Below are positions 1 to 8,400 of a DNA stretch of 64,000 bases, one piece after another. The stretch is from the NCBI RefSeq assembly GCF_001747095.1, contig NZ_MDGP01000001.1:2587001-2651000 (forward strand), in the 5' to 3' direction. Every line of letters begins with the position of its first letter. The stretch's first letter is position 1. The position numbers were made by a program, and so were the translations under genes. Under the pieces are notes generated by a model. That model was not told the DNA's origin, made no database searches, and was given only the letters and a program-made list of their open reading frames with translations. This stretch comes from Roseivirga sp. 4D4 (GTDB lineage Bacteria; Bacteroidota; Bacteroidia; Cytophagales; Cyclobacteriaceae).

Positions 1-1
1 A

Positions 2-232
2 TTGAAGCAGAACCAGAGCATTACCAGATCAATAACGGGCTCATATATTGAAGACAACCAGACCGAAATACTGACCCAATACTTTATGCTATCCTTTGTC
101 TATAACATCAGGAGCTTTGGCCAGGGCCAACAACTACCTGTTGAAAATGATAGACTCCGTCAATTGAGAGAACGGTTTGGTGGAGCTGGTGGCTTCGGAG
201 GAAGAAGAGGCGGCAATGGAAATGATCAGTAA
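2..232 (+). CDS. Outer-membrane beta-barrel protein, C-terminal fragment (cut by window edge)
   Basis: The frame is open from the first complete codon and stops at 230-232, so only the last 76 residues are present and the TTG at position 2 is not a real start. The piece alternates polar and hydrophobic residues as in a final barrel strand (QYFMLSFVYNIRSFG). It ends in a Gly/Arg-rich tail (FGGAGGFGGRRGG), which is common at the end of Bacteroidota outer-membrane barrel proteins of the OMP_b-brl_3 type. The next gene downstream encodes a complete protein of apparently the same class, so the two are probably tandem paralogs. The N-terminus cannot be judged. Confidence 0.7.
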   Translation: MKQNQSITRSITGSYIEDNQTEILTQYFMLSFVYNIRSFGQGQQLPVENDRLRQLRERFGGAGGFGGRRGGNGNDQ

Positions 233-308
233 TACCCCCGGCTCTCAATTCACCATTCACATTATTTATGATCCATTTAAGATTTATTTACAATTAAATC
301 ATACGAAT

Positions 309-350
309 AGCAGATAAGACAACTATCTTCATAGGTGTAGTTTATCTGCT
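309..350 (+). repeat. Inverted repeat directly before the start of the barrel gene
   Basis: AGCAGATAA at 309-317 is the exact reverse complement of TTATCTGCT at 342-350, and the second arm touches the ATG at 351. In RNA this would form a 9-bp hairpin with a 24-nt loop that occludes the initiation region. It could be a translational switch or an operator; nothing here decides between them. Confidence 0.5.
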
Positions 351-3074
351 ATGAGGTCAAAAGGTTTAATACTCTTACTACTTCTATTCATTGGGTTCAA
401 TGCATTTGGGCAGCGTCTGGCCATTGACGGCATCGTATTAGACAGTACCTACAAAAAGCCACTCCCCTCTGCCAATATAGTACTCAGAGATAACCTCGAT
501 TCATTAGTTCAGGCGACAATCAGTAATCAAGAAGGTGAATTCATTATTAAAGATTTACCCAAAGGAGCTTATCAGCTACGTATATCATTTGTTGGATTCA
601 AACCTTACCGGCAAAGTATCACTTTGACGGACGCCTCCCTTAGTATTGGAAAAATCTATTTAGTTGAAGATCCAACAGACCTAGATTCTGTTTCAGTCAC
701 TGCAGAGGCTGAAGCTGTAGTCTTAAAGAAAGATACAGTGGAGTTTAATGCATCAGCATATAAAACTACTGAGGATGCCAGTTTGGGAGAACTCTTGAAG
801 AAAATGCCGGGGCTGGAAGTAGAAGAAGGCAAGGTAAAGACTCAAGGTAAGGAGATTACCAAAATCATTGTTGATGGCAAACCATTCTTTGATGGTAACC
901 CTGCCTCTGCGCTGGAAAACATACCAGCAAACATGGTCAAAAAGGTACAGGTGATAGACGAAAAAAGCGAAGAAACTAGGTTTACAGGGCATGATGATGG
1001 CAAAAGAACCAAGGTGATCAACATCGAAACAAAGCCAGAAAAGAAGAAGGGCTACTTTGGCAGGAGTTCTTTGACCTATAGTCAGCCATCTAGATATAAC
1101 CTCAATGGAAACATAAATTTCTTACGCAAAGACGATCGTTTTTCACTGAATGGCAGCTACAATAACCTTGGTTCGACAAGCGGCCAGAATTATGTTATAG
1201 TGAATGGACAAGAATTTGATGCAAGTAACCTGAATATCCCACAAAGGGGAGGTATCACGGAAAACCGATCGCTAGGCGGTTATTACTATACTAAACCTAA
1301 TGACAAATTAGAGGTGACATTATCATTTCGCCTGAATGGTTCGGAGAGCAGTTCATTCAATGAGATCTCACGACAGTTTATACAGACTGCTGACGAAGGC
1401 AGAATTTATAATGAACAATCAGAAAATAATTCAAATAGTGGAGGTCAAAGCGGCTCTTTAAGGGTGGTTTACAAGCCCTCTAAGAAAGACGAAATCTTTT
1501 TTAATCAATCTCTTAATCAAAGTCGAAGTACGCGCTCTTCTCGTCTTAGTGGTGTCACTTTAGTTGATGACCAATTACTCAACTCAACGGAGAACCTAAA
1601 CTATTCAAATGCCACAAGCGATGGCTGGAGCAACAGTCTAACTTGGCGACATAAATTCAAAAAGAAAGGTAGGACCCTCAGTATTAAGTCAACTAACTCA
1701 CTATCATCTAGTGGAGGAATTGACTCTGTTCGTTCTGAGAACATCTTCACTACAGGTGATATTGAAAATCAACTATTTGACCAAATCTCAGACCCAAACA
1801 ATGTAAACCGAAGGCATAGTGCGGAAATTTCCTATACTGAGCCTATAGCCGAAAAGAGCAGCCTTAGACTATCTTATAATGGCACCCTGAGTGTAACAGA
1901 TAATCAGAGACTCCTCTTAGACTTTAATGAAGGTAATGATGCTTATACAGACCTGGATGAACAGCGATCGAGTGAGTTTGAACTAAATAACTTCAGTCAT
2001 AAAGTCAATTCCGGCATCAGTTTTAAGGTCTCAGATTTTAACCTATCGACCAACCTCATCTATCAATCACAGACGATTGAAAACATGCAAGTCTACCCAA
2101 ATACTGTTGATACCAGAAACTCTTTCTCGGGCCTTCTTCCCTACTTGTCCATTCGCAAGAGCAATAAGGAGGGGAAACAATCTAGCCTTTCATTTAGAAG
2201 AACCATGAGGGCGCCAAGCGCAACACAACTACAAGATGTATTAGACAATAGAAATCCACTTTTTATTCGTCAAGGTAACCCAAACTTAAATGCAAGTTTT
2301 ACCAATAGCATTTCATTAAGTCACTTAGAGTTTAATGAGAAGACCAGATCATATATTCAAGTCAGCGGTTCACTATCATTTACCGAAAACTCCATTGTGA
2401 GCAATACTTTGGTTGGAGATGGCGCAAACAGTCCCGAAGGAGTTTTACTTCCTGTTGGAGCTAGGTTGACAAAGCCTGAGAACCTCGCTGGCCGAATGGC
2501 AGCAGGTATTAACGTAAGCCTTTCAAAACCTCTGAAAGGTAAAAAACTAAATCTGGGACTTGGAGGCTCTATCAACTACAGTAGAAATCCGCAATTGCTT
2601 AACGAGGTGAGTCAACTCACGAAATCGACCAACTACAGAGTTTCAGTGAGACTAAGCAGTAATTTCAATGACAAGCTGGATATGTCTCTTAGTGCAAATC
2701 CGACTTACTCCATGGTAGACAATACGAACCGAGAACAAAACGACAGAAAATACTTTACGCTTTCAAACTCGTTTAGGGCTACATGGAAATTCTGGAATGG
2801 TTTTTCACTCAATACATCGTTATCGAATCGTGTACAAGGAAGAATTGAAGACATAGCCGGAACAAGTCTATGGATCTGGAATATGTCATTGAGCAAAAAA
2901 CTGCTTAAGAAGAAACTAGACTTCAGGGTTTCTGCAACGGACATTCTTCAGCAGAATGCACTTATCAATCGAAACGTAACATCCGAGTACATCCAAAACA
3001 CCGAGACTAATGTCTTACGCCAAGTATTTAGGTTTAGCCTCTCCTATAAGTTCACCAAAATGGGAGGTAATTAG
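351..3074 (+). CDS. Outer-membrane beta-barrel protein with carboxypeptidase-like N-terminal domain
   Basis: This 907-residue protein has a signal peptide (residues ~1-20, ending near NAFGQ). A CarboxypepD-regulatory-like beta-sandwich follows at ~22-105 (IDGIVLDSTYKKPLPSANI, GEFIIKDLPKGAYQLRISFVG). Next is a plug-like segment at ~115-225 (LKKMPGLEVEEG, KEITKIIVDGKPFF, ANMVKKVQVIDEKS), and then a long beta-barrel to the C-terminus. This is the architecture of the TonB-receptor-like outer_membrane_beta-barrel family of Bacteroidota. The plug wording suggests a channel or receptor, but no SusD partner is nearby and the substrate is unknown. It follows a probable paralog on the same strand. Confidence 0.88.
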   Translation: MRSKGLILLLLLFIGFNAFGQRLAIDGIVLDSTYKKPLPSANIVLRDNLDSLVQATISNQEGEFIIKDLPKGAYQLRISFVGFKPYRQSITLTDASLSIGKIYLVEDPTDLDSVSVTAEAEAVVLKKDTVEFNASAYKTTEDASLGELLKKMPGLEVEEGKVKTQGKEITKIIVDGKPFFDGNPASALENIPANMVKKVQVIDEKSEETRFTGHDDGKRTKVINIETKPEKKKGYFGRSSLTYSQPSRYNLNGNINFLRKDDRFSLNGSYNNLGSTSGQNYVIVNGQEFDASNLNIPQRGGITENRSLGGYYYTKPNDKLEVTLSFRLNGSESSSFNEISRQFIQTADEGRIYNEQSENNSNSGGQSGSLRVVYKPSKKDEIFFNQSLNQSRSTRSSRLSGVTLVDDQLLNSTENLNYSNATSDGWSNSLTWRHKFKKKGRTLSIKSTNSLSSSGGIDSVRSENIFTTGDIENQLFDQISDPNNVNRRHSAEISYTEPIAEKSSLRLSYNGTLSVTDNQRLLLDFNEGNDAYTDLDEQRSSEFELNNFSHKVNSGISFKVSDFNLSTNLIYQSQTIENMQVYPNTVDTRNSFSGLLPYLSIRKSNKEGKQSSLSFRRTMRAPSATQLQDVLDNRNPLFIRQGNPNLNASFTNSISLSHLEFNEKTRSYIQVSGSLSFTENSIVSNTLVGDGANSPEGVLLPVGARLTKPENLAGRMAAGINVSLSKPLKGKKLNLGLGGSINYSRNPQLLNEVSQLTKSTNYRVSVRLSSNFNDKLDMSLSANPTYSMVDNTNREQNDRKYFTLSNSFRATWKFWNGFSLNTSLSNRVQGRIEDIAGTSLWIWNMSLSKKLLKKKLDFRVSATDILQQNALINRNVTSEYIQNTETNVLRQVFRFSLSYKFTKMGGN

Positions 3075-3217
3075 CAATTTCGCAGTCACTACTTGAAACT
3101 GCCGATTGGTCAGCCAGCTGTCGCAATCCATCCCCCTACTAGCAATCGTTAGTATTCCGTGATCTTTTCATGATATCCTAGACTGAGTTTTACCAGCGAA
3201 AACATTAAAACTCAGTT

Positions 3218-4102
3218 ATGAAAAAACTATTAGCACTTTTGATCATTCCAGCGCTCGTCTTGAGTTGTGGAGATGACGACAGTCCTTCGTTGGCAAATCT
3301 AAATGTCACAATTAACGGACTTGAAGATTTAGGAGCAACTGCCCAGTACGAAGGATGGATTATCGTAGATGGCACTCCTATCAGTACAGGAACATTCACC
3401 GTAGATGGAAATGGAAACTTATCGACCTCTTCATTTTCAGCTGACGCTGAAGATCTTGAAGCCGCTACAAAATTCGTTTTAACAATTGAACCAATTCCAG
3501 ATCCAGACCCTGCTCCTGCAGATGCAAAATTACTTGCTGGTGATTTTAACGGGACCAGTGCCACACTTTCAACCGGTGTCGCACCCGCTTTAGGTGACTT
3601 TTCTAATGCAGCAGGTACTTTATTTCTCAGAACTCCCACTGATGAGACTGATGGTAACAACGGAAACGACATTTATGGTGTATGGTTTGGGACACCAGGC
3701 ATGCCTCCAACCCCCAACTTTACACTACCTACATTACCGGCAGGTTGGGCATATGAAGGATGGGTAATTGGTGAGGCTGGGCCAATTTCTACAGGAACCT
3801 TTACTGACTTTGGAGCCAGAGATTCAGGAAATCCATTTAGCGGAACCGAAAATAATGCAGGTCCACCAGTACCAGGGGAAGACTTCTTCAATGCAGCTCC
3901 AGCAGGTGAGACATTCCCATTGGATATTAGAGGTAGAAGGATCGTTATATCGGTGGAACCTGTACCAGACAACTCCCCTGCCCCATTTCTATTAAAACCA
4001 TTATTAGTTGATTTAGCTACGGATGCTGCAACTGCACCCGCTGCTCATGAATTCGGTCAAAACTTAGGTTCCGTACCTACGGGCTCAGTTTCAAGACAAT
4101 AA
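3218..4102 (+). CDS. Lipoprotein with duplicated RskA-like (anti-sigma factor C-terminal type) domain
   Basis: A 294-residue protein with a type II signal peptide whose lipobox LVLSC places the lipidated cysteine at about residue 17, followed by acidic residues (GDDDS). Two homologous halves are visible: YEGWIIVDGTPISTGTF at ~45-61 and YEGWVIGEAGPISTGTF at ~180-196. Each is followed by an EP motif (LTIEPIPD and ISVEPVPD). The pattern (YxxW, P-S-x-G-F, then ExP) resembles the extracytoplasmic domain of RskA-type anti-sigma factors. No transmembrane or zinc-finger part and no sigma gene are present, so I infer only a shared fold. Its role is unknown. Confidence 0.75.
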   Translation: MKKLLALLIIPALVLSCGDDDSPSLANLNVTINGLEDLGATAQYEGWIIVDGTPISTGTFTVDGNGNLSTSSFSADAEDLEAATKFVLTIEPIPDPDPAPADAKLLAGDFNGTSATLSTGVAPALGDFSNAAGTLFLRTPTDETDGNNGNDIYGVWFGTPGMPPTPNFTLPTLPAGWAYEGWVIGEAGPISTGTFTDFGARDSGNPFSGTENNAGPPVPGEDFFNAAPAGETFPLDIRGRRIVISVEPVPDNSPAPFLLKPLLVDLATDAATAPAAHEFGQNLGSVPTGSVSRQ

Positions 4103-4121
4103 TTATTAGGAATAAAACATG

Positions 4122-4155
4122 ATTGACATGAGGCTCATTAGAGTCTTTTGTCAAT
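4122..4155. terminator. Convergent hairpin between two genes
   Basis: ATTGACA (4122-4128) pairs with TGTCAAT (4149-4155). Inside it AGGCTC (4131-4136) pairs with GAGTCT (4141-4146, one G-U), with loop ATTA. The hairpin lies in the 58-bp gap between convergent genes, so a bidirectional terminator is likely, though the T-runs are weak. Confidence 0.6.
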
Positions 4156-4160
4156 TAAAT

Positions 4161-4376
4161 TTAGTTATTGGGATTTGTAAAGGGGTTGTTGGCTCTAAGC
4201 ACTAAGGCGGGATCTGCCTCGAGTGTCTCATCTTCTATCTTCAGCTCATTCTCTTGGACAACCGCAGCCTCAAGAGTTGACCTCTCATAACGCAATACCA
4301 AGCCGTATGATACAGAGGCAATAGCCAATGTAACGCATATTACGTTTAGTACTCTTCTTTTGGTTGAAGTAAGCAT
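4161..4376 (-). CDS. Small single-pass membrane protein, unknown
   Basis: A 71-residue frame starting MLTSTKRRVLNV, with one predicted transmembrane helix or uncleaved signal at ~9-27 (VICVTLAIASVSYGLVL). It is preceded by basic residues and followed by an acidic soluble tail (ENELKIEDETLEADP). I do not recognise a family. It is supported by its own orientation, the positive-inside charge pattern and the hairpin just past its stop. It could be a chance frame, but composition favours a real gene. Confidence 0.55.
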   Translation of the reverse strand: MLTSTKRRVLNVICVTLAIASVSYGLVLRYERSTLEAAVVQENELKIEDETLEADPALVLRANNPFTNPNN

Positions 4377-4502
4377 GTAACTGTTTTGATGTATTAGACA
4401 CCTCTGCAGAGCAATACCCTACTTCAATATCCAATCATTCAAATTTAGAAAAAAAATTAGCCCCTGCTCCTTACTTAGGTGACGAGAGGTTATTAATTGG
4501 AT

Positions 4503-5777
4503 TTAAACGGCATTAAATTGAGTAATAGTGGAATCAATGATATCGCAACACTCGTGTAACTGCTCTTCGGTCATTACTAAGGGTGGTGCAAAACGGATAA
4601 TATTGCCATGGGTAGGTTTTGCCAACAAACCGTTTTCTTTCAGTACCACGCAAATGTTCCAGGCTGTCGAGCTATCAGGAGAATCATTAATGACGATAGC
4701 ATTTAAGAGTCCTCTGCCCCTAACTAATGTCACTAAGTCTGTCTTTGCAATTAAATCGTTCATTCTCGATCGGAAGATCTCTCCAAGTTTGCGAGCATTT
4801 TGTGTTAATTTCTCATCTCTGATGACTTCCAAGGCAGCCATGGCCACAGCACCTCCAAGTGGATTACCTCCAAATGTAGAACCATGCGTTCCAGGTGTAA
4901 TCACATCCATCACTTCATTGTTTGCTAGCACAGCCGAAACAGGGTAGACTCCTCCCGAAATTGCCTTTCCTAAAATCAGTATATCTGGCTTGGTATAACT
5001 CTCTTGTTGCTCACAATGTCCTTGACAGTCGCAGTTACCACATATGGCTAAAAGCCCTCCTGTTCTTCCAATACCTGTCTGAATTTCATCAGCCATGAAA
5101 AGAACGTTATGATCATTACAAAGTCTACCAGCGTTTTTAATAAAATCAGCATCAGGTACAAATACACCAGCTTCTCCCTGAATTGGTTCCATTAGAACAC
5201 CAATAACATTTTCTTCTTTCAGGGCATTCTCTAAAGCCTGTACATCATTGTATGGTATCTTAGTGAAACCAGCAGTATAAGGACCAAAGTTCTTTCTCGC
5301 ATCCGGATCACTTGAAAAAGAAATTATCGTGGTCGTACGTCCATGAAAGTTTTGATCAAAAACTATAATTCTACCTTCATTCTCGGCCACTCCTTTTTTC
5401 TCATAGCCCCACTTTCTACAAACCTTTATCGCTGTTTCGACAGCCTCGGCTCCTGTATTCATTGGTAATACTTTGTCAAAACCGAAGTATTCTGTTACAT
5501 ACTTTTCATAAGGTCCTAAAACGTCATTATAAAATGCTCTGGAAGTAAGCGTTAATTGATCTGCCTGATCCTTTAAGGCACCAACTATTCTTGGATGGCA
5601 ATGTCCTTGATTGACAGCGCTGTAGGCAGAAAGGAAATCGAAATACTTTTTACCCTCTACATCCCACAGATAAACGCCCTCTCCACGCGATAGAACAACA
5701 GGTAGTGGGTGATAATTATGCGCTCCGTGCTCGTTTTCTAAAGAGATTGCCTCTTGACTAGAGTGTATTACTTCCAT
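4503..5777 (-). CDS. rocD: Ornithine aminotransferase (ornithine--oxo-acid transaminase)
   Basis: A 424-residue class III PLP-dependent aminotransferase that converts ornithine and 2-oxoglutarate to glutamate semialdehyde and glutamate in the cytosol. The fold is visible throughout: RGEGVYLWDVEGKKYFDFLS near the N-terminus, NTGAEAVETAIK (phosphate loop), FMADEIQTG with the cofactor-binding Asp at ~230, and LGKAISGG with the Schiff-base Lys at ~271. Between the last two is an unusual Cys-rich insertion (CGNCDCQGHC, ~246-255), absent from the familiar Bacillus and eukaryotic enzymes as I recall them. The gene is monocistronic, divergent from the DUF5522 microgene, with a clear Bacteroidota -7 box upstream. 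Confidence 0.93.
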   Translation of the reverse strand: MEVIHSSQEAISLENEHGAHNYHPLPVVLSRGEGVYLWDVEGKKYFDFLSAYSAVNQGHCHPRIVGALKDQADQLTLTSRAFYNDVLGPYEKYVTEYFGFDKVLPMNTGAEAVETAIKVCRKWGYEKKGVAENEGRIIVFDQNFHGRTTTIISFSSDPDARKNFGPYTAGFTKIPYNDVQALENALKEENVIGVLMEPIQGEAGVFVPDADFIKNAGRLCNDHNVLFMADEIQTGIGRTGGLLAICGNCDCQGHCEQQESYTKPDILILGKAISGGVYPVSAVLANNEVMDVITPGTHGSTFGGNPLGGAVAMAALEVIRDEKLTQNARKLGEIFRSRMNDLIAKTDLVTLVRGRGLLNAIVINDSPDSSTAWNICVVLKENGLLAKPTHGNIIRFAPPLVMTEEQLHECCDIIDSTITQFNAV

Positions 5778-5821
5778 ATTAGTTTACTTTATTTGTGTTT
5801 CTAAAAACAATTTCCTTGCAC

Positions 5822-5829
5822 CAAAGGTA
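5822..5829 (-). promoter_or_regulatory. Probable rocD promoter, -7 box
   Basis: On the minus strand this reads TACCTTTG, a perfect match to the Bacteroidota -7 consensus TAnnTTTG. A T-rich tract lies about 20 nt upstream, where the -33 element belongs, and the box sits ~45 nt before the rocD ATG. The -33 region abuts the start codon of the divergent gene at 5854. Confidence 0.6.
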
Positions 5830-5853
5830 GAGAATCTATTTCAGCAGAAAAAC

Positions 5854-6015
5854 ATGTCTAGAGATTCAAACAAGAACCAAATCTTTGCCAGTAAAACCGA
5901 AGATTACTACATTGGTAAGGATGGCAAATTAGTCTTCACAGAGAAGTATCTCTTGAAGAGGGGCTACTGTTGCCAGAACGGCTGCCGTCACTGCCCATAT
6001 GGTTTTAAAAAATGA
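5854..6015 (+). CDS. Small Cys/His-rich DUF5522-type protein
   Basis: A 53-residue microgene, ATG at 5854 and TGA at 6013-6015. The protein ends in a dense cysteine/histidine cluster (GYCCQNGCRHCPYGFKK) typical of the small Bacteroidota and proteobacterial family annotated DUF5522. The cluster is likely to bind a metal ion, but the function is unknown. Its stop overlaps the ATG of the following PH-domain gene (ATGA, 6012-6015), so it is the first gene of a three-gene translationally coupled unit. The middle part (DYYIGKDGKLVFTEKYLLKR) is also characteristic of the family. Confidence 0.85.
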   Translation: MSRDSNKNQIFASKTEDYYIGKDGKLVFTEKYLLKRGYCCQNGCRHCPYGFKK

Positions 6016-6548
6016 ATGAAACATTTCAGAATCTCTCTGTAAATCCAAACGATCTTCCTTCAGTCAAAGAAGCCGATTTCAATCATATCGAAAAGGGCTA
6101 CTTGAAAGTATCTCTGATTTCAGGTGCTGTTTTTTTTCTACTACTCTTAATTGGAGGCTTTTGCTTGATTTTCTTCAACGATGATATTGAGGGTTCTGTA
6201 AAAGTTTATTCGATTGTTTTAGGTTCAATTATCCTACTCTGGGGACTCAATATTCTTGTCACCGTAAAGGCCTTCCCTAAGAAACAATATGCCCTCAGAG
6301 AACGGGATATTATTTATACTAAAGGCCTGCTTTGGTGGGAAAGGACTAGCATACCTTTTAATAGAATACAACATGCCGAGTTAAAACAAGGCCCTGTGGA
6401 TCGTATGTTCAAGCTGCACAGCCTCAAGATTTTCACAGCAGGAGGCCAGAGCAGCGACCTAGTGATACCTGGACTTAGAGAAGACACCGCCTCAAGGTTA
6501 AAAGAATTCGTTTTGGGTAAAACTGCGATCGATGGAAATGACGATTGA
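6012..6548 (+). CDS. PH domain (YdbS-like, bPH2) membrane protein
   Basis: A 178-residue protein with two transmembrane helices (~33-55 and ~63-85), followed by one bacterial PH domain (DUF304/bPH2) at ~90-165. Signature segments are YALRERDIIYTKGLLWW and IPFNRIQHAELKQGPVDR. It corresponds to YdbS, which is usually encoded beside a larger YdbT-like partner, as here. Overlaps of 4 nt with the upstream microgene and 17 nt with the downstream gene point to a coupled operon. The pair is believed to act at the membrane; the exact role is not established. Confidence 0.85.
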   Translation: MNETFQNLSVNPNDLPSVKEADFNHIEKGYLKVSLISGAVFFLLLLIGGFCLIFFNDDIEGSVKVYSIVLGSIILLWGLNILVTVKAFPKKQYALRERDIIYTKGLLWWERTSIPFNRIQHAELKQGPVDRMFKLHSLKIFTAGGQSSDLVIPGLREDTASRLKEFVLGKTAIDGNDD

Positions 6549-8037
6549 TCAGTATTATACACCTCAAAGACAGTCGCGTGTTGCCATTGGTATTATTCTG
6601 ATCAAATTCCTTAGAATGACCATTAGATCATTCTGGCCTATACTTCTAAGTTTCTTTATCGGTGGGAGAAACAACGATAGTTTCGGTATGATCATTGGCT
6701 ATATCGCCTTGGGTTTTGCAGCCTTTAACCTTATTGGTTCTGTACTTACTTACTTTCGGTTTTACTTTCATATAGAGGAAGGCGCGTTCATTATAGATAA
6801 AGGTATTCTGAAAAGAACCAAAACAAACATTCCTTTCGAACGCATTCAAACCATCAACTTCAAGCAAAACCTATTACATCAAATCTTTGGAGTGGTTAGC
6901 CTGGAGATTGACACTGCTGGTGCAAAAAAATCGGAGCTGACCATTGACGCTCTAAAAAAAGAGGATGCAGAAGCCTTAAGAAGCTTTATTCTAAAAGAGA
7001 AAGCACAAATCGAAAGTCCATTAGAGTCTACTGAAACAGACGTGGCAATCGAAGAAGATGAACAGATAGTGCTACACTTAGGAGTTTCAGACCTCTTTAA
7101 AGTCGGGGTTAGTCAGAACCATTTGAAATCGATGGGTATTCTGTTTGCCTTTGTGTTCTCAACTTTGAACGAAGTCACCGAAGATGTTCCCGAACTGATC
7201 GCTGACGAGCTATCGGGATACGATCAAACCATTCTAAACACTGGATGGGTTATGTTTTTTGCCTCGGTGATCATTGTGGGCATTATATCATTTCTTTATT
7301 CTTTGATTACCACGGTTTTGCGCAACTATGATTTGAAACTTTCTATCAAGCAAGGTGGCCTCAAGCTGGTAAAGGGACTTTTAAACCGTGAAGAAATCTC
7401 AGTCAATAAAAAGAAGGTCCAGGTGATATCCTGGTCTGACAATCCAATTCGGATGATGTTTAAGATGTTCACCCTACAAATTGAGCAAGCCAGCAGTGCC
7501 GAAGCAGACCAACTCAAATCCAAAATTAAAGTACCCGGAAGTTATCAAACTCAGGTTGACAGTGTGGTTAAGGCAGTCTTTCCAGAAGAGTTCTACCGAC
7601 CAGAGGAACGACACCATGTGAGTAAGCTATTGAAGTATAGGCTCTTCGTCTTCATTGGCCTATTCCCTACACTAATTGGTGCTGGAATAAGCTATTACTT
7701 CATAGAATGGGAAGCGCTCTACTTTCTAATTTGGGGACTTTTCATTTGGCTAACTGTCAGTGCCTATTACAGAAAGCGCACCTATGAGGTCAACGATGAG
7801 TTCTTAAAAAACAATCGAGGAACTTTCGGTCATATCTACGAACTGACTCAGCTATATAAGGTGCAATCTGTACAAATAAAACAAAGCTGGTATCAGCGTA
7901 GAAAAAGAATTGCCACAGTGGTGCTATCCAACGCAGCTGGGGCTCTTAAAGTCCCTTTTATACCTATTGAGCAGGCCGAAGCGCTTGAAAGTTTTATTCT
8001 TTACGGAGTAGAAAGCGATCAGCGGGAATGGATGTAA
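6532..8037 (+). CDS. PH domain (YdbT-like, bPH2) membrane protein
   Basis: A 501-residue partner of the preceding protein. Several hydrophobic segments (~23-60, ~195-260, ~360-395) alternate with three PH-like domains. Recognisable motifs are FIIDKGILKRTKTNIPFERIQ (split at ~80-100), KQGGLKLVKGLLNREE with VQVISWSDNPIRMMF (~280-315), and a third copy around LTQLYKVQSVQIKQSWYQRR (~440). This is the YdbT layout. The start may be ATG 6532 or ATG 6538; both overlap the previous stop. The two PH proteins are likely subunits of one membrane complex. Confidence 0.85.
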   Translation: MEMTIDQYYTPQRQSRVAIGIILIKFLRMTIRSFWPILLSFFIGGRNNDSFGMIIGYIALGFAAFNLIGSVLTYFRFYFHIEEGAFIIDKGILKRTKTNIPFERIQTINFKQNLLHQIFGVVSLEIDTAGAKKSELTIDALKKEDAEALRSFILKEKAQIESPLESTETDVAIEEDEQIVLHLGVSDLFKVGVSQNHLKSMGILFAFVFSTLNEVTEDVPELIADELSGYDQTILNTGWVMFFASVIIVGIISFLYSLITTVLRNYDLKLSIKQGGLKLVKGLLNREEISVNKKKVQVISWSDNPIRMMFKMFTLQIEQASSAEADQLKSKIKVPGSYQTQVDSVVKAVFPEEFYRPEERHHVSKLLKYRLFVFIGLFPTLIGAGISYYFIEWEALYFLIWGLFIWLTVSAYYRKRTYEVNDEFLKNNRGTFGHIYELTQLYKVQSVQIKQSWYQRRKRIATVVLSNAAGALKVPFIPIEQAEALESFILYGVESDQREWM

Positions 8038-8066
8038 TAATTTTCTTAGAGATTTTCTAGGCAAGG

Positions 8067-8097
8067 TTGCTCAGTTCAGGAATTATTCAGATATTTG
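8067..8097 (+). promoter_or_regulatory. Probable rpmB promoter
   Basis: TTG at 8067-8069, a 20-nt spacer, and GATATTTG at 8090-8097, which has one mismatch to TAnnTTTG. The downstream stretch ATATTTGCAGTCCG recurs exactly before rpmG (9915-9928), suggesting that the two ribosomal genes share promoter architecture. The rpmB ATG is 35 nt downstream. Confidence 0.6.
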
Positions 8098-8132
8098 CAG
8101 TCCGTTTAGAAAAAGCGGTAAATTCAGACGTT

Positions 8133-8372
8133 ATGGCAAGAGTTTGTGATATCACAGGAAAGAAAGTACAGGTAGGAAACAACGTTTCTCACGCTAATAA
8201 TAAAACGAAGAGAAAATTCTATCCGAATCTTCAGAAGAAGAGATTCTATATCCCTGAAGAAGATACTTGGATTACTTTGAAGGTTTCTACTTCAGCTTTG
8301 AGAACCATCAATAAAAATGGTATCTCCGCTGTACTAAAAAAAGCAAGACAAAGCGGTAACATTTTAGTATAA
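8133..8372 (+). CDS. rpmB: 50S ribosomal protein bL28
   Basis: A 79-residue protein of normal bL28 length starting [20 protein letters not shown], the typical N-terminus, with the C-terminal part [16 protein letters not shown]. It is a component of the large ribosomal subunit. The open frame extends 22 codons upstream, but those codons cover the promoter at 8067-8097 and are not conserved in the family, so ATG 8133 is the start. Unlike in many bacteria, rpmG is not adjacent; a peptidase gene lies between the two. Confidence 0.97.
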   Translation: MARVCDITGKKVQVGNNVSHANNKTKRKFYPNLQKKRFYIPEEDTWITLKVSTSALRTINKNGISAVLKKARQSGNILV

Positions 8373-8400
8373 TAGCGTCCTCGTACGTTACTATACTACA

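Noticed and set aside
3205..3672. 155-codon minus-strand frame opposite the RskA-like lipoprotein
   Set aside because: It is antisense to a gene with a clear lipobox and internal duplication, and its translation is low-complexity Ser/Pro/Ala without a domain.
4528..4947. 139-codon plus-strand frame opposite rocD
   Set aside because: It is a shadow of a strongly conserved enzyme gene; no start context or family is recognisable.
8067..8132. 22-codon N-terminal extension of bL28
   Set aside because: The segment carries the promoter TTG-N20-GATATTTG, and bL28 begins at [11 protein letters not shown] in other bacteria.
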